From Prochlorococcus sp. AG-449-J16 (GTDB taxonomy: Bacteria > Cyanobacteriota > Cyanobacteriia > PCC-6307 > Cyanobiaceae): DNA of 36,356 nucleotides. The DNA lies in contig QCQK01000016.1 of the NCBI GenBank assembly GCA_003209565.1, forward strand, positions 1-36,356. Reading direction: 5' to 3'. Shown piece by piece: positions 18,709 through 26,490 of this stretch. The notes beneath the pieces were generated by a model that had not been told where the DNA came from, did not search any database, and worked only from the letters and a program-made list of their open reading frames with translations. The position numbers and the translations under genes are program-made. The stretch's first letter is position 1. Every line of letters begins with the position of its first letter.

Positions 18709-20433
18709 CTAAATTACTGTTTTAAGATTTTTTTTAATGTAATCTTCTCCTCTTGTAGGATTTCCCCAAATAATTTCTCCATTTTTAAAGGAAACGCAAC
18801 CCGGTCCTCCTTTTTTGATTTTTTGCAAATCCTTAATCTTTACTAAATTAATTGGAACTTTAATGTTTCTTTTTGCCTTACTAAATAAAGCAGCTAAATC
18901 TGCAGCTAATTGAAGATCTTGCTCAGCTGCTTCTTGAGATGAAGACTTCAAAACTACATGACTGCCTGGTGATTCCTGAGCATGAAACCATAAATCGCCT
19001 TTTTTTGAGAACTTAAAGCTTATTAAGTCATTTTGCCTCATATTTCGCCCTACCTGAAGCTTCAATCCTGTAGGAGTATCAACTTGAATTGGTGAAGATT
19101 CTATCTCATATGTACTTTTCTTATCTTCTCTTTGCCTCTTGATATTGATATTAAACTCGTTACAAATTTCTTCCATAATTTCTTCTAGTAGTTTGATTCT
19201 CATAAAAAGTTTTTCATGATTTAAAGAATTTAAATTTTCTAGAAGCGTAGTGAATTCATCTAATCTTTCTAAATTTGTTTTATAAATGCTTAATCTTTCT
19301 TTTATTAATTCTCTAGATCTCTTTAGTTTTTTTGATTTTTTATATAGTTTTTGTCCTTTAATAATATCTCGTTTTCTAATTTCATTTGAAGAAAATATAT
19401 TATCAGCTTTTTCTTTATATAACTCGTAGTTTTCTGATTTTGTCAGAAGATCATATTGAATATTTAAATTCTTTTTCTCAATATTGATCTGTTTAAAAAT
19501 TATCCCTTCAATTTTCTTTTCCAACAATTCAAGTTTTTTTTGCTTCAGATGATAATCATAATAATTCTCTACACCAGTGCATAAATCTATCTTTTTTGCG
19601 CAATTAATTTCTTTATCGAAAAACCAAACGCAATAAAAATCTTCATTAAATATAGAAAAGTTAAAGTTATTGTTTTTATACCTATTTATCCAAATCTTCC
19701 AATTTTTAAATATCTCCTTTAAGTCTGAATCGCTAATAAAATCGATATTTTTCCCCATTATTTCAGTATTGCAAGTTTTGCTAACAACCTCTAATTGTTT
19801 TGTGAGGATAGGGCTTACTCCTTGATAGGTATTTATTAAACAGTATTTCAAAGACTCAGGTACTATCGAGATTGCCTCTTTCCATGATTGAAAAGACTCA
19901 TCTTCTTTTGGTTGTTTTTTGAGATTAACTGGAGGGCCAGAGTAAATTGATCCTGTTGAAATTGTTCTAAAACTAGATTGACTAGATTTAATTTGTTTGC
20001 CTACTGCAATTATTTTTTGTTTATTATCCAAATAAAAAATATTACTATGTTTTCCCATTAATTCAAAAACTAAATACTTAATGATTTCATCTCCAGGTTT
20101 TTTTGCAAATCCAAATTTTATGACTCTCTCGAAATCATCTTGATCAATCGAAATTAAAGCCATATATTTTAATCCGTATCTTATTTGTTTAGAAAGTGTA
20201 CTTTCTCTTCCAATTTTTTCAGGCTTATTTATCTTTAATATTCTGGGAGATTCACCATTCCATGAAACCTCTAACCAAGTTTGAGAATCAATTCCTCTGA
20301 AACATAATTGAATTGTATTAGGCTCTGGTTGTTGGGCGGTTTCAAACTTTGAAGGTAAAATACTCTTTGATAAATAATGCAAAACAGATCTAATAGATGT
20401 AATATCCATTATCTGTGGAACACCTTTTTGCAT
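18709..20433 (-). CDS. rqcH: RqcH/NFACT family protein (FbpA-like), ribosome quality control
   Basis: Homologues (bacterial RqcH, eukaryotic NEMF/Rqc2) bind obstructed 50S subunits carrying peptidyl-tRNA and direct C-terminal Ala tailing. The old annotation is fibronectin-binding protein. Domains in order are NFACT-N (residues 1-250), a long charged coiled coil (about 300-430), and NFACT-R (about 455-560) with GRNMRQNDLISFKF and DLWFHAQESPGSHVVL. The key Asp-Arg pair of NFACT-N appears as Glu-Arg (FERVIKFGF, residues 102-103 from the ATG at 20433). An inner ATG at 20409 could also be the start. Confidence 0.88.
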   Translation of the reverse strand: MQKGVPQIMDITSIRSVLHYLSKSILPSKFETAQQPEPNTIQLCFRGIDSQTWLEVSWNGESPRILKINKPEKIGRESTLSKQIRYGLKYMALISIDQDDFERVIKFGFAKKPGDEIIKYLVFELMGKHSNIFYLDNKQKIIAVGKQIKSSQSSFRTISTGSIYSGPPVNLKKQPKEDESFQSWKEAISIVPESLKYCLINTYQGVSPILTKQLEVVSKTCNTEIMGKNIDFISDSDLKEIFKNWKIWINRYKNNNFNFSIFNEDFYCVWFFDKEINCAKKIDLCTGVENYYDYHLKQKKLELLEKKIEGIIFKQINIEKKNLNIQYDLLTKSENYELYKEKADNIFSSNEIRKRDIIKGQKLYKKSKKLKRSRELIKERLSIYKTNLERLDEFTTLLENLNSLNHEKLFMRIKLLEEIMEEICNEFNINIKRQREDKKSTYEIESSPIQVDTPTGLKLQVGRNMRQNDLISFKFSKKGDLWFHAQESPGSHVVLKSSSQEAAEQDLQLAADLAALFSKAKRNIKVPINLVKIKDLQKIKKGGPGCVSFKNGEIIWGNPTRGEDYIKKNLKTVI

Positions 20434-20482
20434 TATTTCTTTTTAATTCACAAGATTTTTATTTTACTGCAAAAAATTTAAT

Positions 20483-21037
20483 ATGAACAATCAAAAAAAT
20501 CTAATTATTATTACTGGCCCAAGCGGGGTGGGTAAAGGAACAGTTGTTAAAGAAATATTAGATAAAGATAAAAATATTTGGCTTTCAATATCTGCAACTA
20601 CTAGAGAACCTAGAGAGGGGGAGAAAAACGGGGAAAATTATTACTTTTTAAAACAAGAAAAGTTTAAAGAAATGATTGAACAAAACCTGTTCCTTGAATG
20701 GGCTCAATTCGCTGGAAACTTCTATGGAACTCCTTTATCTTCTGTTAATGAGAAAATAAAAAAAGGATTTACTGTACTACTTGAAATTGAAGTAGAGGGT
20801 GCAAGGCAAATAAAAAATAAGTTTCCTAATTCACTGTCAATATTTTTGCTTCCTCCTAATAAAGAAGAGTTAGAGAGGAGAATAAGAAATAGAGGTACAG
20901 AAAAAGAGGAGGCTATAAAAAAAAGACTCTTAAGGTCTAATTATGAGATTTCAGTATCAGATCAATTTGATTTTGCATTAATAAATCATAATGTTGATGA
21001 AACTGCAAAAAAAATAATCAAGTTAATAAAAACTTGA
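20483..21037 (+). CDS. gmk: guanylate kinase
   Basis: Converts GMP to GDP with ATP. The 184 residues have the P-loop GPSGVGKGT (residues 12-20), the GMP-binding STTREPREGE-type segment (here SATTREPREGE), Tyr residues in ENYYFL, and LLEIEVEGARQIK, which matches the family EID/E motif. It diverges from the RqcH-like gene by 49 bases and converges on psaJ. Confidence 0.95.
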   Translation: MNNQKNLIIITGPSGVGKGTVVKEILDKDKNIWLSISATTREPREGEKNGENYYFLKQEKFKEMIEQNLFLEWAQFAGNFYGTPLSSVNEKIKKGFTVLLEIEVEGARQIKNKFPNSLSIFLLPPNKEELERRIRNRGTEKEEAIKKRLLRSNYEISVSDQFDFALINHNVDETAKKIIKLIKT

Positions 21038-21051
21038 TTATTTTCTCTTTA

Positions 21052-21186
21052 TTAGCTCATTGGATGGAATAATAAATCAGGGAAAAACCTATTAAATTCA
21101 ATAATTATTCCAGCTGTAAGGCTTAGCCAAATCGCTGCTACCACTGGGGCAGATCTGACAAATTTTGTGTTTAGAATTTTGAACAT
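21052..21186 (-). CDS. psaJ: photosystem I subunit IX (PsaJ)
   Basis: Small single-helix subunit at the edge of photosystem I, next to PsaF. An ATG at 21186 opens 44 codons: a polar start ([20 protein letters not shown]), one hydrophobic helix continuing to about residue 30, and the typical ending [14 protein letters not shown]. It follows psaF by 28 bases on the same strand, the usual cyanobacterial psaF-psaJ order. Confidence 0.95.
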   Translation of the reverse strand: MFKILNTKFVRSAPVVAAIWLSLTAGIIIEFNRFFPDLLFHPMS

Positions 21187-21214
21187 TTGTTTTTTAAAAG
21201 TTTTTTAAAGATGT

Positions 21215-21769
21215 TTAGCGAGGACCATTAAGTGTAATGTTGTTATCTTTCTCTCTTAAATCTCCATTTCTACCTTGTTTATTGGCAAGAAGGGGCCATT
21301 GTGCTCCTTTTACAAGGCATTTTCTGGCTAAGTCTAGGTCAATAATGATCTCAAGATCTGCTGGATTCTTAGTCTTTTTTGATTCAATAAGATACTCTCT
21401 TCCTGACCAACCTATTATTCCAGCAATGTAAATGAACAATACTCCTGGAATAAGTAAATCTCCTTCATGACCTCTATTTAAAAGTGCTCCCCATGGCTCA
21501 AGAGGGGGTCCAATAATTAAATGTGGAAGACCATCATCTCCACATGATGCTTTCCCGTATCTTTCAAATCTTGCGATATCTTTTTGAGTAGTTGCAGAAT
21601 TTGCTCTCTCAATGAATTTAGGATTTTCAGAGCATTTTGTAAGGGCTGAAGCAGTAAATTCTGTGCTAGCTCTATCTGCGTTTAAAGCAGGTCCATTTGC
21701 AGCTAGAGCAATTGGAGTAATTCCGAGGAACAGAAAAACTGAGGTTATGATTGAAAAAAAGAATTTCAT
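21215..21769 (-). CDS. psaF: photosystem I subunit III (PsaF)
   Basis: Lumen-exposed PSI subunit near the plastocyanin/cytochrome c6 docking site. From the ATG at 21769 the product has 184 residues: a signal peptide ending ALA-ANG (about 24), a lumenal domain with two Cys (KCSEN, SCGDDG), the conserved GLPHLI and PPLEPWGALLNRGHEGDL, one membrane helix (IPGVLFIYIAGIIGW) and a C-terminal tail. A TTG three codons earlier (21778) lies eight bases after AAGGA, so translation may begin there. Its start is 74 bases from the divergent tsaD. Confidence 0.96.
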   Translation of the reverse strand: MKFFFSIITSVFLFLGITPIALAANGPALNADRASTEFTASALTKCSENPKFIERANSATTQKDIARFERYGKASCGDDGLPHLIIGPPLEPWGALLNRGHEGDLLIPGVLFIYIAGIIGWSGREYLIESKKTKNPADLEIIIDLDLARKCLVKGAQWPLLANKQGRNGDLREKDNNITLNGPR

Positions 21770-21843
21770 AAGTTGCAATCTTTGATTCCTTAAAATGTGT
21801 TAAGTAAGAAATTATTATTAAAATAGAACAAGTTGAATCAAAA

Positions 21844-22915
21844 ATGCATAAAGTTTTAGCTATTGAAACAAGTTGTGATGAGACATCTGTCTCAGTAGTT
21901 TCTAATATTGGCGATACTTTCAGAATACATTCAAATATAATTGCCTCTCAAATTGAAGATCATTCAAAATGGGGAGGAGTTGTGCCTGAACTTGCAGCTA
22001 GAAAGCATTTAGAGTTATTACCTTTTGTTTTAGATAAGGCTTTAGAAGAATCAAAAATCAAAATTGAGGAAGTTGATTATATTGCATCAACTGTAGCTCC
22101 TGGATTAGTTGGTTGTTTACGAGTTGGCTCCATAACTGCAAGATCACTTTGCATGTTACATGCAAAACCATTTTTAGGTATTCATCATTTGGAAGGGCAT
22201 TTATCCTCAATTCTATTTTCAGAAAACTATCCAAAGAAATCTTTTCTTACATTACTTGTTAGCGGGGGGGCATACTGAATTAATAAAGGTTGACGATAGA
22301 AGGGGAATGCAAAGACTTGGAAAAAGTTTTGATGATGCCGCTGGAGAAGCCTTTGATAAAGTTGGCAGATTATTAGGTCTTAGTTATCCAGGAGGACCGG
22401 CAATTGAAAAGGTGGCTAAAAATGGGGACCCAATGAAATTTAACTTACCAAAATGTAGGATTTCTGATAAAAAAGGTGGATTTCTTAAATATGATTTCTC
22501 TTTTAGTGGTCTAAAAACTGCCGTATTAAGATTAGTTGAGAGAATAAATTTGGATGGGAAGACTGTCCCAATTTCTGATATTGCCGCAAGTTTTGAGAGA
22601 GTAGTGGCAGAGGTCTTGGTAGAGAGAACAATAAAATGCGCAGAAGATCACAAATTGGATAATGTTGTTGTCGTTGGGGGAGTGGCTGCTAACAATACAT
22701 TAAGAAAAATGATGATTAATGAAGCAAGTAAAAAATCAATTAGAGTTCATTTAGCTCCTCTTAATCTTTGTACAGATAATGCTGCAATGATTGGAGCGGC
22801 GGCTTTGTTTAGGATCAAATTTAAGGATCATTTAAGTTCCCTTAAATTAGGTGTTGCAGGAAGACTATCAATTGAACATGCAAATACCCTTTATGAAGAA
22901 AACCCTCCTTTCTGA
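21844..22915 (+). CDS. tsaD: tRNA N6-adenosine threonylcarbamoyltransferase, split by a one-base frameshift
   Basis: Transfers the threonylcarbamoyl group to A37 of ANN-decoding tRNAs (t6A). The N-terminal part (21844-22278) has ETSCDET, VVPELAARKH and the metal site HHLEGH (His115 and His119). The C-terminal part, open from 22256 to 22915, resumes at GGHTEL and holds GEAFDKVGRLLG, FSGLKTAV, GGVAANNTLR and CTDNAAMIG. The parts meet in a run of seven G at 22264-22270, where six would give the expected SGGHTEL in one 356-residue frame. Every other part is intact. t6A is essential in most bacteria, so a sequencing error or slippage is more likely than a dead gene. Confidence 0.9.
22264..22270 (+). 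other. run of seven G causing the tsaD frameshift
   Basis: AGC followed by seven G and CATACTGA. With seven G the frame reads Ser-Gly-Gly-Ala-Tyr-stop; with six it reads Ser-Gly-Gly-His-Thr-Glu, the conserved TsaD sequence. A run this long is rare in such AT-rich DNA. Confidence 0.9.
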
Positions 22916-22920
22916 ATTCA

Positions 22921-23097
22921 ATGAACAAACAATCTAAAATCGATATTAAAGAGACAAAAAACTTCGTTGATAAAAAGGAACTGAATTTGTGGAAAAGAGG
23001 TTTTACCCCTCAAGCTGAAATATGGAATGGAAGGATGGCAACTGTTGGTATAGGAATCATTTTTATAATTATTGCTTTAATAAGCCAGTTTTCTTAA
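22921..23097 (+). CDS. hli: high-light-inducible protein (Hli, single-helix CAB-like)
   Basis: 58-residue one-helix relative of plant light-harvesting proteins; such proteins bind chlorophyll and carotenoid and protect photosystems and chlorophyll synthesis under stress. The N-terminal 30 residues are charged. The helix region holds the chlorophyll-binding signature AEIWNGRMATVGIG (Glu, Asn, Arg and Met in place), followed by a short hydrophobic run to the end. It begins five bases after the tsaD stop, so it is likely read from the tsaD transcript or from a promoter within tsaD. Confidence 0.92.
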   Translation: MNKQSKIDIKETKNFVDKKELNLWKRGFTPQAEIWNGRMATVGIGIIFIIIALISQFS

Positions 23098-23258
23098 AAG
23101 AAATAAAATTAATTTTTTAAAAGTAGTTTTAAAGATTTAATAAAAATTACTCTTGTTAAGCCAATTAATTAAATTAAAAAGTATTGTATTTATTGGACTT
23201 AAGATAATATTATTGATTTAATCAAAATAATAAATATTTCTATTATTTATAATTTTTT

Positions 23259-24464
23259 ATGACGCCTGAAAGGCTTGGATTACTTTGGGGAATAACTGTA
23301 TTTGCAGGCGCTTTTGCTCGATTATTTTCTTCTTTTACAGGATTCCCAAGTGTAGTTATTTTATTGCTTTCTGGATTATTCATAGGAAGATCAGGTTTAG
23401 GATTGGTTGAGCCTTTAGATCTCGGACAAGGTCTTGAAACTATTGTTGGACTTTTAGTCTGTTTGGTTCTATTTGAAGGGGGACTAAATTTAAAACTACC
23501 TGAGGGGAATATAAGAAATACTGTTTTAAAAATATCTTTGGTAAGACTTTTTATTTCATTATCAACTGGAATTTTTATTGCTCATTGGCTTGCAGGCCTC
23601 TCATGGCAAGTTGCGGGAATATATAGTGCAATCGTTCTAGCTACTGGACCAACAGTTGTCTCTCCATTAGTAGAACAAATAAAATTATCTTCCCCTCTTT
23701 CGGAAGTTTTGAAAGCTGAGGGGTTGTTGCTTGAACCAATTGGTGCAGTGCTGGCGTTACTGCTTTTAGAACTTACTTTAGGGGACCTGCGTGGGATTAA
23801 CGATGTATTTATAGCATTAATGCAAAGATTAGGGGGAGGAGTCATAATCGGATTAAGTGCAGGATGGTTACTTTCAGAAATTTTAAAAAAAATAAAAAAT
23901 GAAGCCTCATTTGGTATAGAGCTTCAAGTTACCCTTGGATTTATTTTCCTTGTGTATGGAATTTGCGAATATTTTTTACCAGAATCAGGCTTGCCTGCTT
24001 CTGTCGCTGCAGGTTTTATTGTAGGGAAAAGAGAAGTTATAGATAAGGAAAGATTGGATAATCTAATAGGCGAATTAGCTCAATTAGCAATAACAGTTCT
24101 TTTTCCTCTTTTGGCCGCTGACGTTTCTTGGGGTGAATTAAGTCCGCTTGGCTGGGGAGGGGTAGTTTGCGTTTTTATGTTGATGGTAATTGTTCGCCCT
24201 ATCTCTATCTGGGTAGCAACAATGGGGAGAGACTTGAACTTAAAAGAAAAAATATTTTTGGCCTGGTTAGCCCCAAGAGGTATTGTTACTGCAGCTGTAG
24301 CTTCTCTTTTTTCTATCCGATTAGAGCAGGCTGGTATCCTTGGGGCTGGCCGTCTCCAAGGTTTAGTTTTTCTTACTATTTTGATGACAGTAGGAATACA
24401 AGGACTTTCAGCTAAACCTTTAGCAAATAGACTTGAATTAGGCCAAAAAAATAATTTTGATTGA
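23259..24464 (+). CDS. cation:proton antiporter (NhaP/CPA1-type)
   Basis: Membrane antiporter for Na+ or K+ against H+; 401 residues with about twelve hydrophobic helices and no C-terminal regulatory domain. Family landmarks are GFPSVVILLLSGLFIGR, the helix-break motif ATGPTVVSPL (128-137), AEGLLLEPIGAVLA (153-166) and LAWLAPRGIVTAAVAS. From memory, related NhaP proteins have Asp-Pro where this has Glu159-Pro160. It is preceded by 161 bases of spacer after hli with no visible gene, and its stop abuts that of convergent gltX. The transported ion is not known. Confidence 0.85.
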   Translation: MTPERLGLLWGITVFAGAFARLFSSFTGFPSVVILLLSGLFIGRSGLGLVEPLDLGQGLETIVGLLVCLVLFEGGLNLKLPEGNIRNTVLKISLVRLFISLSTGIFIAHWLAGLSWQVAGIYSAIVLATGPTVVSPLVEQIKLSSPLSEVLKAEGLLLEPIGAVLALLLLELTLGDLRGINDVFIALMQRLGGGVIIGLSAGWLLSEILKKIKNEASFGIELQVTLGFIFLVYGICEYFLPESGLPASVAAGFIVGKREVIDKERLDNLIGELAQLAITVLFPLLAADVSWGELSPLGWGGVVCVFMLMVIVRPISIWVATMGRDLNLKEKIFLAWLAPRGIVTAAVASLFSIRLEQAGILGAGRLQGLVFLTILMTVGIQGLSAKPLANRLELGQKNNFD

Positions 24465-25895
24465 TTAAAGACATCTTTCAATTCGATTCCTATCAGTTTT
24501 ACTCTCTGCGAAAAGCTCCCAACTTTGAATTAAATCTGGCCCACTAAGAGATCCAAAAAAGGCTACTCTTAATGATTTCATTAATATCCCTTTTTTAATA
24601 TTATGCTTTTTTGAGATTTCGTTTATTATTTCTTTTGCTTTCTCTTTATTTAGTTTTATAGTGTTGTGCTCAATTAAATAATCTAAGATTAGTTTTAGAG
24701 ATAATTTGCTATCACTGTTTTCCAGAAAATCTTGACCTTCTTTTTGAATTGCAGGTATTAAGAAAAATGGTTTTGATTGATCAATTGAATCTTTTAGAAG
24801 AGTCATAGAGTCTCTAATCAAAATTGCTAATTTATAAGCCCATTCTTGAGATGGCGGAGACCAATCATTATCATCCCAATATTTCCTAATGATCTCAATT
24901 AACTTTATTGATTCCATATTTTTTATATATTGAGAATTAATCCAGTTGAGTTTTTCCCAACTGAATTTGGCTCCAGCTTTATTTATTTCTGATAAGTCAA
25001 AAATTTCAGATATCTCTTCAAGTGAAAGTATTTCTCTGTCGGCAGATTTTGGAGACCAACCTAAAAAGGCCATATAGTTCGATAAGGCCTCTGGTAAATA
25101 TCCCATTTCTCTAAATTCGTCTATTGAAGTAACGCAATCTCTCTTAGATAATTTTTTCCCTTCGCTATTGAGTATTAATGGTGTATGCGAAAAAGTTGGC
25201 AAATTAAAATTTAATGCTTTATAAATCAATATTTGTTTTGCAGTGTTCGAGATATGGTCTTCACCCCTTACAACATGAGTAATATTCATGAAATTATCAT
25301 CAACTACAACTGCAAGATTATACAAAGGATCTCCAATCTCATAACCCTTAGCCCTTCTTGACAAAACTAAATCACCCCCCAAATCCTTTCCCTGCCATTT
25401 GATTTCGCCTCTTATCTGATCTACCCATTTAATTTCTATTTTTTCATCAATCTTAAACCTTATTACTGAAGTCCTACCTTGGGATATGAATATTTCTATT
25501 TCTTCTTTTGAAAGACTTCTGTGTCTATTATCATGCTTTGGAGGTAATCCTTTCTTTTTTTGTTCTTCTCTTAATTCAGAAATCTCATTTTCTGTGGTAA
25601 AGCACCTATATGCAGCTCCACATTCTAATAGCTTTTTGATGTAACTTTTGTGAATCGAAATTCGTTCACTTTGCTTTATAGGTTCTTCATCCCATTTAAG
25701 TCCAAGCCATTTCAAGCCCTCTAATATATTTTTTGTATATTCAGATTTAGATCGAAGAAAATCTGTATCTTCTATTCTGATAAGAAATTTTCCATCTATT
25801 TTTTGTGCGTACAACCAGTTGAATAGTGCTGTTCGCGCTGTCCCAATATGAAATAAACCCGTTGGACTCGGGGCTAGTCTTAAACGCTTTTCCAA
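24465..25895 (-). CDS. gltX: glutamyl-tRNA synthetase
   Basis: Class I synthetase that charges tRNA-Glu, which feeds both translation and, through glutamyl-tRNA reductase, tetrapyrrole synthesis (hemL lies further along). The 476 residues show APSPTGLFHIGTARTALFNWL (HIGH variant HIGT), the VVRGEDHISNTAKQ segment and the KLSKRD form of KMSKS. The only sensible start is TTG at 25895; no in-frame ATG precedes the signature. It begins 17 bases after the 3' end of tRNA-Asp on the same strand. Confidence 0.95.
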   Translation of the reverse strand: MEKRLRLAPSPTGLFHIGTARTALFNWLYAQKIDGKFLIRIEDTDFLRSKSEYTKNILEGLKWLGLKWDEEPIKQSERISIHKSYIKKLLECGAAYRCFTTENEISELREEQKKKGLPPKHDNRHRSLSKEEIEIFISQGRTSVIRFKIDEKIEIKWVDQIRGEIKWQGKDLGGDLVLSRRAKGYEIGDPLYNLAVVVDDNFMNITHVVRGEDHISNTAKQILIYKALNFNLPTFSHTPLILNSEGKKLSKRDCVTSIDEFREMGYLPEALSNYMAFLGWSPKSADREILSLEEISEIFDLSEINKAGAKFSWEKLNWINSQYIKNMESIKLIEIIRKYWDDNDWSPPSQEWAYKLAILIRDSMTLLKDSIDQSKPFFLIPAIQKEGQDFLENSDSKLSLKLILDYLIEHNTIKLNKEKAKEIINEISKKHNIKKGILMKSLRVAFFGSLSGPDLIQSWELFAESKTDRNRIERCL

Positions 25896-25912
25896 ATTTC
25901 TTTTAGAAAAAA

Positions 25913-25986
25913 CGGGACCGACGGGATTCGAACCCGCAACTTCCGCCGTGACAGGGCGGTGCTCTAACCAGTTGAACTACGGTCCC
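25913..25986 (-). tRNA. tRNA-Asp (GTC)
   Basis: The minus strand folds as a 74-base cloverleaf. Acceptor arms are GGGACCG and CGGTCCC with discriminator G, there is a D-arm with AGTTCAACTGGTTAGAGC, the anticodon loop is CTGTCAC (anticodon GTC), and the T-loop is GGGTTCGAATCCC. No CCA is encoded. It stands between the PSHCP gene and gltX. Confidence 0.97.
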
Positions 25987-25994
25987 AGAGTTTT

Positions 25995-26014
25995 GTTCTA
26001 AATTTATTTAGAAC
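25995..26014. repeat. short perfect inverted repeat upstream of tRNA-Asp
   Basis: Nine-base arms GTTCTAAAT and ATTTAGAAC separated by two bases. It lies eight bases upstream of the tRNA 5' end, in the transcript direction from PSHCP. No T-tract follows on the minus strand, so it is not a standard terminator; it might be an operator, a processing hairpin or chance in AT-rich DNA. Confidence 0.4.
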
Positions 26015-26135
26015 TTCATCCTTAAAATTATCAGATCATAATACTTAATTTATGGGGTTGTAATAAAAAAATTTTTTTATTTGAGGATTTACAGAAAAAA
26101 TTAGTTTTTAAACTGTCTTAGTAGAAAAAAACTAT

Positions 26136-26330
26136 TTATTTTTGAGGTCTAAAACCAGCAGGTTCTATCAACCTTACTTGATTGCCTCTAGCAGTAAATT
26201 CTCTGCCTTGGTCACTTTGTACGACAACTCTTCCACCAGACTTTACTCTGATAACTCTTGCACGAACCCATCCTAAAGCTGCTGATTCGAGGACTTTAAC
26301 TACGTCCCCAGGTTGAAGATCTAACTCCAT
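26136..26330 (-). CDS. picocyanobacterial hyper-conserved protein (PSHCP), Tudor-like fold
   Basis: I recognise this 64-residue protein as the hyper-conserved protein of Prochlorococcus and marine Synechococcus, reported to be nearly invariant between strains, to have a Tudor-like fold and to bind RNA. The sequence fits a small all-beta barrel: MELDLQPGDVVKVLES, then GWVRARVIRVKSGGRVVVQS, then GREFTARGNQVRLIEP. It has many Arg/Lys and no membrane part. It lies 34 bases after the 3' end of tRNA-Trp and 149 bases before tRNA-Asp, with rplS and gltX outside these, all on one strand. This supports a role linked to translation; the precise role is open. Confidence 0.9.
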   Translation of the reverse strand: MELDLQPGDVVKVLESAALGWVRARVIRVKSGGRVVVQSDQGREFTARGNQVRLIEPAGFRPQK

Positions 26331-26364
26331 CTTATGAAAAATGATTTACATAATGTTGATCAAA

Positions 26365-26437
26365 CGCGTCGTGGAGGACTTGAACCCCCGACATCAGGTT
26401 TTGGAGACCTGCGTTCTACCAACTGAACTAACGACGC
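26365..26437 (-). tRNA. tRNA-Trp (CCA)
   Basis: The minus strand gives a 73-base cloverleaf with acceptor arms GCGTCGT and ACGACGC, discriminator G, a D-arm with AGTTCAGTTGGTAGAAC, anticodon loop CTCCAAA (anticodon CCA) and a T-arm with GGGTTCAAGTCCT. No CCA end is encoded. It lies between rplS (53 bases) and the PSHCP gene (34 bases). Confidence 0.97.
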
Positions 26438-26490
26438 ATCTAAATGATTATAAGCGTCTTTGTGACCAATAAGTTGATTAATTTACAACT

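Noticed and set aside
18709-20433. Fibronectin-binding virulence factor
   Set aside because: The old name reflects a historical annotation; domain order is that of ribosome quality-control NFACT proteins.
26062-26081. Palindrome of A and T runs (AATAAAAAAA then its mirror) as a terminator
   Set aside because: It has no GC in the stem and such A/T runs are expected by chance in this composition.
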